Origin: Sphingomonas abaci | GTDB lineage: Bacteria; Pseudomonadota; Alphaproteobacteria; Sphingomonadales; Sphingomonadaceae | Reading direction: 5' to 3' | Assembly (NCBI RefSeq): GCF_014199625.1 | Contig: NZ_JACHNY010000008.1 | Span: 62,001-126,000 of the forward strand | DNA: 64,000 bases | Shown here: in pieces, positions 26,404-34,958 of the stretch | How the letters are laid out: every line of letters starts with the position of its first letter | How positions within the stretch are numbered: the stretch's first letter is position 1 | The notes under the pieces: model-generated | What the model was told of the DNA's origin: nothing | The model's database searches: none | What the model saw: only the letters and a program-made list of their open reading frames with translations | Position numbers and translations under genes: made by a program

Positions 26404-29373
26404 ATGGCGCGGCGGCGATTATTGACCGGAGAAGAAAGGCGTCGCCTGTTCGATATCCCCCATGACGAAACCGCGATCGTCGGCCACTATACCCTTGCCG
26501 CCGAGGATCTCGAACTGGTCGGTCGCCGCTATCGCCCTGCCAACCGCCTCGGTCTGGCAACGCAGATCGCGCTTATGCGGCATCCCGGCTTCGGTTTGCA
26601 GCCCGACGTCGACGTCCCCGATGCGGTCCTTCACTATCTCGCCGCCCAGCTCTTCGTCGATGTTGATGCGTTCGCCGACTATGGCCAGCGCGCGCAAACA
26701 CGTAACGATCATGCCGACATTGCGGCACGGCATCTGGGGCTACACCCTTTTCGGCGAGGGGATATACCGCTCGCGCTCGATCTCGCCGCAAGAGCTGCGG
26801 AGCGGACCGATCGGGGCGAACCTATTGTCCGCGCATTGATGGAGGGGCTGAAGCAGGAACGCTTCATTCTTCCATCGGCAGACACGCTCGAACGTGCGGG
26901 CCTCGCCGGCAGGGCACGCGCCCGCAAAGCCGCGGCGGCGCTCATTGTCGAAAGCCTGGGTCATGCCGAACTGGCGCGGATCGATGATCTGATCGTCAAC
27001 AACAGCGACTTCGGCATGACGCCGCTGGCCTGGCTGCGCAATTTCGAGGAAGCGCCCACCACGGCGAACATCAACGGGCTGCTGGAACGGCTACGCTATG
27101 TGCGCGGAATCGGCATCGACCCGGCGATCGGCGCGAAAATCCCCGACTTCCGGTTCGCGCAGTTCATGCGCGAAGGTGGCGTTGCGCCGGCGTTCCTGCT
27201 CTCCGATTATAGCCTTAACAGGCGCCGCGCGACGCTGATCGCGGCGGTCATCGACCTCGATGCCAGGCTCGCCGATGGTGCGATCCAGATGTTCGACAGG
27301 CTTGTCGGAAGCCTGTTCACACGGGCGCGGCGCGGGCGGGAAAGGCGCTATCAGGACAGCATCCGCTCGGTCGGCGAACTTATGCGGCTGTTCGGCGCGA
27401 CGATCGCCGCGCTGGGAGAGGCGGTCGAACATGGCGGTAATCCGCTCGAACTGATCGACGAAGCGGTAGGCTGGCACAGACTGGTCGCAGCCAAATCGCA
27501 GGTCGATGCGCTGGCCGAGCTGGCGGGCGAAGATGCGCTTGTCGCGGCGACTGGTCGCTATGCGACGCTGCGGCGGTTCAGCCCGGCTTTCCTCGATACA
27601 TTCACGTTCAAGGCATCGGGGAGCGGATCGCAACTGGTCAAGGCCATCGAGGTCATCCGCGATACCAATGCCCGCAAGGCCCGCAGCCTGCCCGAGGGCG
27701 TTCCGCTCCCATTCGCCAACCGGCAGTGGAAGCGCCTCATCACCGAAGGTGGCCAGGTCGATCGCCGGCGATACGAGACGGCCATCATGGCCACGCTGCG
27801 CGATCGGTTGCGCGCCGGCGACATATGGGTCGAAGGAACCCGCAATTATCGCCGCTTCGACACCTATTTGCTGAGTCGACGCGATGCCGATAAGGTGGCC
27901 GACAGCCTGCCATTCCAGACCGATGCGGCCGCCTATCTGGAGGAGCGGGCAAGGACGCTCGACTGGCGGCTGCGCCGTTTCGCCAAGCAACTCAAGGCGA
28001 ACAGGCTCGCGGGCGTGGCGCTCGAACGCGACCGGCTCAAGCTGCAACCCATGCCGGCGATCACTCCACCCGAGGCGGAGGCTCTCGATCGCAGGCTCGA
28101 CGCCTTGCTTCCGCGCGTGCGGATCACCGAACTCCTGGTCGAGGTGGCCGAGCGCACCGGGTTCCTGAGCGCATTTCGCGATCTTCGGTCCGGCAAGGAG
28201 CATGACAACCCGCACGCGATCCTCGCCGCCATTCTCGCTGATGGATCGAATCTGGGTCTAGAGCGCATGGCCAACGCCAGCGACGGGGTGAGCTACGCCC
28301 AGCTTGCCTGGACCCACAACTGGTATTTGTCGCCCGAAAACTATCAGGCCGCGTTGGGGATGATCGTTGCCGCGCACCATGATCTTCCTTTCACGCGCCA
28401 TTGGGGAGCCGGCACTAGTTCATCCTCCGATGGGCAGTTCTTCCGCTCGGGCCGCAACCGATCGGCGGCGGCCGACATCAATGCGAAATATGGCAGCGAG
28501 CCGGGCCTGAAGATCTACTCCCACCTGTCCGATCATTTTGCCTCGTTCGGATCGCGGATCATGTCGGCCACCGCCGGCGAGGCCCCCTACGTGCTGGATG
28601 GCCTGATGCTCGGCGCCGGCGCGCTACCGCTGCATGAGCATTACACTGATACCGGCGGCGCGACGGACCATGTCTTTGCCCTTTGCCATCTTCTCGGCTT
28701 CCGGTTCGTGCCCCGTCTGCGCGACATCGCCGACCGGAAACTCGGCTCGATCGCCGCGCCTTCGACCTACAAAGGCATCGAAAGCCTCATGGGCCGCACG
28801 ATCAAGACGGCGGCGATCGAAGCCGATTGGGATGACATCGTCAGGATCGTCGCCTCCATTAAGGAAGGAGCCGTTGCGCCCTCCGCGATCCTGCGCAAGC
28901 TGGCCGCCTACAAGCGCCAGAACAGGCTGGATTTTGCGCTGGCCGAACTCGGCCGCATCGAGCGGACGCTATTTGCGCTCGACTGGCTTGAACAGCCCGA
29001 CTTGCGTCGCGCCTGCCAGGCCGGCCTCAATAAAGGCGAAGCACGTCATACCCTTGCCGCCGCGATCTACACCAACCGACAGGGGCGGTTCACCGATCGC
29101 TCGATCGAGAATCAGGAATATCGGGCATCGGGCCTCAATCTGCTGATCGCGGCGATTTCTTACTGGAACACCGTCTATATGGACAGGGCCGCCCAGCATC
29201 TCCAATCATCCGGCGGCACCTTCGATGATGCGCTGCTTGCCCATCTCTCGCCGATGGGCTGGGTGCATATCAGTTTGACCGGCGACTATCTGTGGCAAAG
29301 GGCAAACCGGCTCTCCCCTGGCGAGTTCCGCACCCTCAACGATCCCATGGCCCGCCTCAAACTCGTGGCATAG
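26404..29373 (+). CDS. tnpA: Tn3-family transposase TnpA
   Basis: 989 residues, full family length. It begins [19 protein letters not shown] and ends [17 protein letters not shown], the standard Tn3 C-terminus; the DDE transposase core lies in the C-terminal half (for example YDGLM-type stretch [20 protein letters not shown] and the Glu-containing [16 protein letters not shown]). No frameshift or internal stop, so it is probably functional. The stop is 60 nt from the outer end of the right inverted repeat. Confidence 0.94.
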   Translation: MARRRLLTGEERRRLFDIPHDETAIVGHYTLAAEDLELVGRRYRPANRLGLATQIALMRHPGFGLQPDVDVPDAVLHYLAAQLFVDVDAFADYGQRAQTRNDHADIAARHLGLHPFRRGDIPLALDLAARAAERTDRGEPIVRALMEGLKQERFILPSADTLERAGLAGRARARKAAAALIVESLGHAELARIDDLIVNNSDFGMTPLAWLRNFEEAPTTANINGLLERLRYVRGIGIDPAIGAKIPDFRFAQFMREGGVAPAFLLSDYSLNRRRATLIAAVIDLDARLADGAIQMFDRLVGSLFTRARRGRERRYQDSIRSVGELMRLFGATIAALGEAVEHGGNPLELIDEAVGWHRLVAAKSQVDALAELAGEDALVAATGRYATLRRFSPAFLDTFTFKASGSGSQLVKAIEVIRDTNARKARSLPEGVPLPFANRQWKRLITEGGQVDRRRYETAIMATLRDRLRAGDIWVEGTRNYRRFDTYLLSRRDADKVADSLPFQTDAAAYLEERARTLDWRLRRFAKQLKANRLAGVALERDRLKLQPMPAITPPEAEALDRRLDALLPRVRITELLVEVAERTGFLSAFRDLRSGKEHDNPHAILAAILADGSNLGLERMANASDGVSYAQLAWTHNWYLSPENYQAALGMIVAAHHDLPFTRHWGAGTSSSSDGQFFRSGRNRSAAADINAKYGSEPGLKIYSHLSDHFASFGSRIMSATAGEAPYVLDGLMLGAGALPLHEHYTDTGGATDHVFALCHLLGFRFVPRLRDIADRKLGSIAAPSTYKGIESLMGRTIKTAAIEADWDDIVRIVASIKEGAVAPSAILRKLAAYKRQNRLDFALAELGRIERTLFALDWLEQPDLRRACQAGLNKGEARHTLAAAIYTNRQGRFTDRSIENQEYRASGLNLLIAAISYWNTVYMDRAAQHLQSSGGTFDDALLAHLSPMGWVHISLTGDYLWQRANRLSPGEFRTLNDPMARLKLVA

Positions 29374-29383
29374 CCAGTGTTCT

Positions 29384-29433
29384 CATTATGTCCGCCAAAT
29401 CGTTGTCTGGCGCACAAACCTTGAGGTGACGCC
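29384..29433 (-). repeat. Right terminal inverted repeat of the transposon
   Basis: The reverse complement starts GGCGTCACCTCAAGGTTTGT at 29433 and matches the left end over 40 of 40, then 49 of 50 bases. The open frame of the interrupted SnoaL-like gene reads through this repeat and stops inside the tnpA 3' end at 29357, adding about 25 foreign codons. Confidence 0.88.
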
Positions 29434-29438
29434 CATCC
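29434..29438. repeat. Right target-site duplication CATCC
   Basis: Same five bases, same orientation, as 19277-19281, directly outside the right inverted repeat. Confidence 0.88.
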
Positions 29439-29764
29439 CAATGCTCGACGATACGACCCTCATCATCTAATCGGAAGATGTCGATGCCAGCGTAGTCGTG
29501 GTCTCCGGGCCAGTGCTGATGGCAGTGCAGGACCACGGTATTTCCTTCTGCAATAGTCCGCTTGAATTCGACTCTCTTGCCAGGCCACTCTCGTGCCATC
29601 CGCTCAAAATAGTCGATAAATGCCTGCTTTCCGGTAGCGACTTGAGGGTTGTGCTGGATATATTCTCCGCCGACATATTGCTTGATTGCCTCAGCAGGTC
29701 GGCAGTCGTTGAACATCATCTCGTAAAAGGCGATCACGTTCGCCTTATTTAGCTCCAATGACAT
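29434..29764 (-). pseudogene. 5' part of the transposon-interrupted SnoaL-like gene
   Basis: First 110 codons of a small SnoaL/NTF2-like protein ([19 protein letters not shown]..., [28 protein letters not shown], then GRIVEHWD). The family ending is replaced by residues read from the transposon repeat, with a stop at 29357; the true 3' end is at 19281-19227. A chimeric 135-residue product could still be made. SnoaL-like proteins are often small isomerases or hydrolases, and the parent gene belonged to the catabolic island; its function is unknown. Confidence 0.85.
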
Positions 29765-29966
29765 CTAACAGCATCCTTCCCTGAGAAAACGATCCTCTTT
29801 TGAAATGGTGTCGCGAACGGCCGGTCCGGGATCGGGCGCTAATCCCAAGCCAGCGGACCTCCCGCTAGCATTCCCCTTTCACCATCCCGATCGGAGCAGT
29901 CGCCGGGCTTAGCGTACGACTTGAACCATCCTCTCACCGGCGCCCTTCCTAGACCATCAACATACG

Positions 29967-30860
29967 TCAGCTTCTGTCCCGTGTCGTGATCGCGACCCCC
30001 GCGGAGGCGACGATCAGGCCGGCGATCTGCACCGCGCCGAGCGCCTCCCCAAAGAGCATGAACGCCAGCACCGCCACGACGGGCGGCACAAGGTAGAACA
30101 GCGAGGCGACGACCGAGACCGCGCTGCGCCCGATCATCATCAGGAGCAAGGTCATCCCGCCGACCGACAGGCCGATTACCGACCAGGTTAGCGCGCTCCA
30201 CGCCTCCCAGCTGCCATCGAAGCGCATATCCTCGGTCAGGAGCGCGACGGGCGCGATGACGAGGCCCGAGGCGGCGAATTGGATCGCCGCGCCGACGCGT
30301 AGGTCAACGCCACCGCCGCTGCGCTTCTGCCAGATGGTGCCGAGCGTGATGGCGACGGTCGCCAGCGCCGCGACCGCGACGGTGACGGGAGCCGCCGCGT
30401 GGACGGACGAGGTCACCTGCGGGGCGAGCACCATTGTCGCGCCGATCAAGCCGACCAGGATTCCCATCCACTGCCGACGGGTGACGCGGTCGCCAAGCAT
30501 CGGCCCGGCCAGCGCTGCGGTCAGGAGCGGCTGCAGGCCTGTGATGAGGGCGCAGACCGCTGCCGGCAGGCCATGGCTGACTGACCAGAACACGCCCGCC
30601 AGATAAATTCCCTGGAGCAGGAGGCCAGCGACGACCGCGTTCGCCCACAACCGCGGTTCGCGGGGCCTGGACGCACCGGCGAGCGCAGCTAAGCCGGTGA
30701 ATATGGCCGTACCGCACGCGAAGCGGATGGTCAGGAAAGTGAGCGGGTCCGCGTGGCCCGCGACGAGGCGTGCGACCAAAAAGCCAGTCGCCCAGATGCT
30801 GACGAACAGCATCGGGGCGACCGTAACGAGGTCGGGAAGCGACCGGGACCTACCGGACAC
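29967..30860 (-). CDS. EamA/DMT-family membrane transporter
   Basis: 297 residues with about ten hydrophobic helices and two EamA repeats, beginning near MLFVSIWATGFLVARL and with LGTIWQKR at the start of the second half. Probable drug/metabolite exporter or importer; the substrate cannot be read. It starts (GTG at 30860) 20 nt after the TonB receptor stop, on the same strand, so probably the same operon. Confidence 0.8.
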   Translation of the reverse strand: MSGRSRSLPDLVTVAPMLFVSIWATGFLVARLVAGHADPLTFLTIRFACGTAIFTGLAALAGASRPREPRLWANAVVAGLLLQGIYLAGVFWSVSHGLPAAVCALITGLQPLLTAALAGPMLGDRVTRRQWMGILVGLIGATMVLAPQVTSSVHAAAPVTVAVAALATVAITLGTIWQKRSGGGVDLRVGAAIQFAASGLVIAPVALLTEDMRFDGSWEAWSALTWSVIGLSVGGMTLLLMMIGRSAVSVVASLFYLVPPVVAVLAFMLFGEALGAVQIAGLIVASAGVAITTRDRS

Positions 30861-30879
30861 TTGCCCGTGGAGAGAGGGT

Positions 30880-33468
30880 TCAGAAATTGATCGTGCCTTC
30901 GACCGTGAACATGCGCGGCGGGCCGTACGTCACCTCGGCATAGCCGGATGCTGCGGTGAGGGACGAATTGCCGCTGCCAATATAGGCCTTGTTGGTCAGA
31001 TTGGTGACGCCCGCAGCGATGCTGTAGCGGTCGGCCCGGTCGGCGTAACGCAAGGTCGCGTTGACCAGCGCATACTTGTTCTGGGCGATCTGCTCGGTGT
31101 TCGGCGCGTCGAAGTAGGTCTTGCTGCGGTACGCGACGTCGACGCGCGGAGTGAGCGAACCCGAGCTCAACGGGATGCGGTAGGCGAACCCGCCGTTGAG
31201 GCTCCACTTCGGCGTATAGGCCTGCATGTCGTCGAGGTCGACGCGACCTAGCGCGCCAGGCGCAAGGTTCGCCTGCCCGGCATTGAGCGCGTTCGTGAAG
31301 CTGTCGTAGCCAAAATCCGTGTATCCGACGCCGAAATTGATCAGCAGCGGACCGATCGGGCTGACGGTTCCTTCGACCTCGAAGCCATTGATCGTCGCCT
31401 CGCCGGCGTTGCGCACGACCGGGGCGACGCCCTCGCGCACAACGATCTGGATGTCCTTGTATTTCGACTTGAAGGCTGCGGCGGAAAGCCGGAGCGTGCG
31501 GCCGATGAGCAGCTTGCCGCCGATCTCGTACGACGTCACCTGCTCGGGGTCGAATTCGGGCAGAAATTCCCGACCCGTCGGCGCGTTGGGCGAGATGACG
31601 GGCTGCACGATGCGGGTGTTGAAGCCGCCGCTCTTGAAGCCCTGCGAGTAGCTCGCATAGGTCATGAGCTCCGGTGTCCACTGATATTGCAGCGTCGCCG
31701 CGGGCGTGAACTTGCTGTTGGTCTTCGAGTTGAGGACCGGGTTGAAGAGGAAGGTCCGGGAGCCGGTGCAGGTCGCGGCCACCGCGCCCGTGCGCTGCGG
31801 CCCGAGGCAGACGTTCTGGGCGTTCAGCGGCGCGGGATAGGCCACGTTGTAGCCGACGTTCGTGTAGCCGTAGCCGCTGACGGCGGCGGTCTCGAACGGC
31901 GTGGCCTCCTTCTTGTCGCGGGTGTAGCGGAGGCCGACCGTCAGGTTCAGCTTGTCCGTGATCGCGAAGGACTCCTGCGTAAAGATCGCCAGCGATTCAT
32001 TCTTGATGTCGGCGTTGTTGTTGAGGCCGCCGACGCGCAGTTCCTCGCCGGTGGTGGCGCTGATCTGCGACGGGAGGAAGACCGGGTAGAACTGGTAGTC
32101 GGTCTCGCGAAAATAGTAGGCGCCGAATTGGTACTTGAGGCGGCCGTTGGGGGTCTCGCCAAGGAACTGCAGCTCCTGGGTGAACTGCTTTATGTTGTCC
32201 TGGTTGACGGTCTCGAGGATGCGCAGCGGCGTGTTGTCGGCGTCGCGGATCGAGAAAGGGTTGGTCTCGCGATAGGCAGTGATCGACTTGACGGTCAGCC
32301 AGTCGGCGACGTCGTACTGGAGTGTCAGGCCGATGCCGTACATCTCCAGCTCGGACCGGCTGGGCGCGTTGGAGGCGACCTTGAAGGGGCCGAGGGCCGA
32401 GTACTGGTTGTTGGCGCAGCGGCGATCGTTGTTCTCCGGCACCGGCGTGACGGGGTTCGTCAGCGCGAAGCCGGGACAACCCGCGATTACCGAGGCGAAG
32501 CGGACGAACGCGGCGCTGGTGTTGATCCCGCCGAAGACGGTCGGCGACCCGTTCACGTCGTCCTTGGTGTAGTCGCCGATCAGCAGCGCCTCGAACTTGT
32601 CACTCGGCTTCCACAGCAGGCTTGCACGGGCCGCAAATGTGTTGACGTCACCGAAGTCGCGTCCGTCGAGGATGTTGGTGACGTAGCCGTCGCGGATGCG
32701 CTTGGTGGCCGCGAACCGTACCGCCAGCGTCTCGCTCACCGGGAGGTTGAGGACGCCGCGCAGATCCGCGCGCTTATAGTCACCGAGCGTCCAGCCAACG
32801 TTGCCGGACACGCCGGAGAAGTTTGGGCGCGCGGAGAAGACCTGGATGGCACCGCCGACGGTGTTGCGACCGAACAGCGTCCCCTGCGGGCCGCGGAGCA
32901 CCTCGACGCGCTCAACATCAAGTAGCGATATGGCGGTTCCACTGGCGCGTGCGAAGTAGACGCCGTCGACGTAGAAGCCAACGCCGGGATCGGTCGAGGC
33001 CAGGAAGTCGGTCTGACCGACGCCGCGGATGAAAATCGCGGAGGACGAGCTGTTGCCGGATGCGGGCGCAACCGCGCTGAATTGGACATTGGGAGCGAGC
33101 TGGGTGAGCTTGTCGGAGGAGTCGATCTGACGCTCGGCGAGCGCGCTGCCCCCGAACGCCGCGACGGAAATAGGGACGTTCTGGATGCTCTCCTCGCGAC
33201 GGCGCGCCGTCACGACGATGTCGCCAATGCCTCCAGGTTCCTCGGCGATGGGGTCGGACTGCTGTACGGGTGGGGCGGAGGCCGCCGGGGCCGGCGCGGC
33301 CTGTGCTGCCGAGGTGCCCGCCTCAACGACGGGCTGTTCCGGTGGCGTTTGGGCGGGAATGGTGGTCTGTGCCAAGGCAGGGGCGGGAACCACGCCAAGA
33401 CCGATCGCGAGTGCCGTGCTGGACACAGTTCGGCGGATGGTCGCCGTGTAGCTTCGATGAGCCTTCAT
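30880..33468 (-). CDS. TonB-dependent outer-membrane receptor
   Basis: 862 residues with GGGGAGG before the ATG. Signal peptide near 10-33 (ALAIGLGVVPAPALAQ), an Ala/Pro-rich linker, then the plug domain from DIVVTARRREESIQNVPISV and LRGPQGTLFGRNTVGGAI. The beta barrel ends with a terminal aromatic (GTINF). Sphingomonad TonB receptors of this class import varied carbon sources, including aromatics. Two perfect ATAC-N7-GTAT operators lie upstream, tying it to the cat/ben regulator. Substrate is inferred to be an aromatic compound upstream of benzoate. Confidence 0.88.
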   Translation of the reverse strand: MKAHRSYTATIRRTVSSTALAIGLGVVPAPALAQTTIPAQTPPEQPVVEAGTSAAQAAPAPAASAPPVQQSDPIAEEPGGIGDIVVTARRREESIQNVPISVAAFGGSALAERQIDSSDKLTQLAPNVQFSAVAPASGNSSSSAIFIRGVGQTDFLASTDPGVGFYVDGVYFARASGTAISLLDVERVEVLRGPQGTLFGRNTVGGAIQVFSARPNFSGVSGNVGWTLGDYKRADLRGVLNLPVSETLAVRFAATKRIRDGYVTNILDGRDFGDVNTFAARASLLWKPSDKFEALLIGDYTKDDVNGSPTVFGGINTSAAFVRFASVIAGCPGFALTNPVTPVPENNDRRCANNQYSALGPFKVASNAPSRSELEMYGIGLTLQYDVADWLTVKSITAYRETNPFSIRDADNTPLRILETVNQDNIKQFTQELQFLGETPNGRLKYQFGAYYFRETDYQFYPVFLPSQISATTGEELRVGGLNNNADIKNESLAIFTQESFAITDKLNLTVGLRYTRDKKEATPFETAAVSGYGYTNVGYNVAYPAPLNAQNVCLGPQRTGAVAATCTGSRTFLFNPVLNSKTNSKFTPAATLQYQWTPELMTYASYSQGFKSGGFNTRIVQPVISPNAPTGREFLPEFDPEQVTSYEIGGKLLIGRTLRLSAAAFKSKYKDIQIVVREGVAPVVRNAGEATINGFEVEGTVSPIGPLLINFGVGYTDFGYDSFTNALNAGQANLAPGALGRVDLDDMQAYTPKWSLNGGFAYRIPLSSGSLTPRVDVAYRSKTYFDAPNTEQIAQNKYALVNATLRYADRADRYSIAAGVTNLTNKAYIGSGNSSLTAASGYAEVTYGPPRMFTVEGTINF

Positions 33469-33561
33469 GTATTTCCTCCCCGTTCGCTCGACTGCCGGGG
33501 CTCCGCCCGGTCAGAACGCGTTCGTTGACGAAAGTTAGGAAGAAGTCTTTCCGAACGTCCA

Positions 33562-33598
33562 ATACAGATGACGTATGCGATCGATACCTAGGAGGTCG
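33562..33598. promoter_or_regulatory. Tandem LysR operators upstream of the TonB receptor
   Basis: ATACAGATGACGTAT (33562-33576) is a perfect ATAC-N7-GTAT. A second, imperfect copy ATAC-CTAGGAG-GTCG begins at 33584, 22 bp after the first, two helical turns. A strong plus weak pair at 22-bp spacing resembles the site 1/site 2 layout of BenM/CatM-regulated promoters. The pair lies about 95-130 bp upstream of the receptor ATG. Confidence 0.72.
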
Positions 33599-33667
33599 GT
33601 GACACCAACAAGGCAAATCAGTCTTTCGGGAATATCAAGTATGCCCCCGCCAAAGAATTCTTAGCCG

Positions 33668-33682
33668 ATACCGGCATGGTAT
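33668..33682. promoter_or_regulatory. Additional LysR operator ATAC-N7-GTAT
   Basis: ATACCGGCATGGTAT is a third perfect copy of the motif, 106 bp from the first site upstream of the TonB receptor. It could be an auxiliary site for looping or may serve an unrecognised transcript. Confidence 0.6.
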
Positions 33683-33954
33683 GTAAATCGATGGCACACC
33701 AATGATCTGTAGAAGCGGGTGAGCCCTTTGGAACGTTCGTCGGCGGCGCTGGATATGCCCCCCCCACGCTTGCGAGTTCGCGCACGGGGCGGGGCGCCTG
33801 CAAAGCCGGAAGTGCGAATGCGGCAGCAGCGCGGAGTCGCAACCGAGGTGGTCGCTGGCGCCCTCCAATAGCTCAGGGGTGTTCACGCGTTGAGGCAACC
33901 ACCGAGGCTTCAGCGGCGCGAAGTTGGCAGATTGACGCTGGGGGAACATAAGGA

Positions 33955-33988
33955 AGGTGGGTCGATCGCCGCAGCGACCGGCCCACCT
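33955..33988 (-). terminator. Possible terminator after the MetA-type gene
   Basis: AGGTGGG (33955-33961) and CCCACCT (33982-33988) can pair, with an inner TCGC/GCGA match, 30-60 nt downstream of the minus-strand stop at 34018. On the minus strand the stem is followed by TTCCTTATGTT, only moderately T-rich. Confidence 0.4.
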
Positions 33989-34017
33989 CGGCTTCGAGCT
34001 TGGTTCCGCAGGGTCGG

Positions 34018-34926
34018 TCAGAGGATTTTTAGGACCCGCACCTGAATTCGGGCAGCTTCGTTGAAGCCCTCTCGTGATTGTACGTCACGTCCGCCGATCA
34101 GCTCGAGCTGCCACTTCGGCGCGACGAATTTTTGGATCGCCAGTCTAATCTGCTGACGCTCAGAGCGCTGACCGGTATAGACGCCGTCGAGGTGCTCCTT
34201 GCCTCCCCACATACTCGCGGTGCCGATGGCGATCGTCGTCTTCTTGTCGGGCAAGGCGTACCGAAGCCAGCTCTGGACATGGTAGACGGGCTTCTTCGTC
34301 AACCGCTGGCTGAGCGCGCCGACGTCATTGTTGACCGTGAAGAAGTTCACGTCGCCGTAGAGATCGAGGGTGACGTTCTTGCCTAGCCCCTGGATGAAGC
34401 CAATCTGCGGATCGAACGACCACCGATTATTGCCGAAGTTGACGGCCTTGTTGCGGTCGTACGTCCCGGTAGGGATACCCACGATCGGCGAGAAGCCGAG
34501 ATACGTCGAATAGTTATCGCTCGGCTTGTTAACAAACCAGATCGTCGCAAAGACGAGAACGTCTCCGATACCGGTGGATGATCCCAGATTCTGCCCACCA
34601 ACCCGAGCATCATGGACCGACCCCACCGGTACGATGATTTGCGGATCGACGACGAACGGCCCGAGTTTCGTGAAGTGGACGTAGCGCAGCAGCGCGACCG
34701 ATGTGTTGAGATTGGTGTCGTCCTTCAGCTCCCCGCCGCCTGGAAGCTTGAGCTTGTCGCGGTTGATGAACTGGCCGTAGACCAGCGCGAGGTCGGTGCC
34801 GGGGGGTAGCGCCGTGTAGTCACCGGGGTCGACCGCTGTCTGAGCTTGAACGGGTATGGCGGCAGCAAAGCCCAGCAGGGCGGCGGACGTCGCCAGGACG
34901 CCACGGATCGTTGCCGAAATCGGCAT
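34018..34926 (-). CDS. Outer-membrane MetA-type transporter of aromatic degradation
   Basis: 302 residues: signal peptide 1-28 (ending VQAQ), then an all-beta protein of the Phenol_MetA_deg type with repeated aromatic-ended strands (GIGDVLVFATIWFV, YLGFSPIVGIPTG, GNNRWSFDPQIGF). Family members sit in aromatic-degradation clusters and are thought to form outer-membrane channels. It starts 32 nt downstream of the GMC oxidoreductase stop and is probably co-transcribed with it. Confidence 0.75.
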   Translation of the reverse strand: MPISATIRGVLATSAALLGFAAAIPVQAQTAVDPGDYTALPPGTDLALVYGQFINRDKLKLPGGGELKDDTNLNTSVALLRYVHFTKLGPFVVDPQIIVPVGSVHDARVGGQNLGSSTGIGDVLVFATIWFVNKPSDNYSTYLGFSPIVGIPTGTYDRNKAVNFGNNRWSFDPQIGFIQGLGKNVTLDLYGDVNFFTVNNDVGALSQRLTKKPVYHVQSWLRYALPDKKTTIAIGTASMWGGKEHLDGVYTGQRSERQQIRLAIQKFVAPKWQLELIGGRDVQSREGFNEAARIQVRVLKIL

Positions 34927-34958
34927 GGTGCATTCCCCTCTTTTTTGATCGTGTTCGT

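Larger units (their letters stand above)
19282..29433. mobile_element. Tn3-family chromate-resistance transposon (10,152 bp)
   Basis: Ends are defined by inverted repeats starting GGCGTCACCTC, identical over the first 40 bp and with one mismatch in the first 50, flanked by the 5-bp direct repeat CATCC. It carries tnpR and tnpA of the Tn3 family, chromate-resistance genes and accessory exported proteins. It interrupts a SnoaL-like gene, which is restored in frame by precise removal. Chromate genes on Tn3-family elements are known (TnOtChr of Ochrobactrum carries chrB, chrA, chrC, chrF); the cargo here is different and larger. All genes needed for transposition look intact. Confidence 0.9.
33469..34017. 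other. Regulatory intergenic region upstream of the TonB receptor
   Basis: 549 bp with no convincing gene; short minus-strand frames here have Arg/Pro-rich, non-conserved translations. It holds two perfect ATAC-N7-GTAT operators (33562-33576 and 33668-33682), an imperfect one at 33584-33598, and near the right end a possible terminator for the gene starting at 34926. Confidence 0.6.

Noticed and set aside
29357..29764. A complete 135-residue SnoaL-like gene
   Set aside because: The last 25 codons are the transposon's inverted repeat and the tnpA 3' end; the native C-terminus is at 19281-19227, so this is an interrupted gene.
31687..32925. A 412-residue plus-strand frame
   Set aside because: Lies opposite the TonB receptor and consists of Gly/Val/Arg-rich shadow sequence.
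33618..33949. Short minus-strand frames in the TonB receptor upstream region
   Set aside because: No ribosome sites, no recognisable protein, and the region contains several operator copies, consistent with non-coding regulatory DNA.
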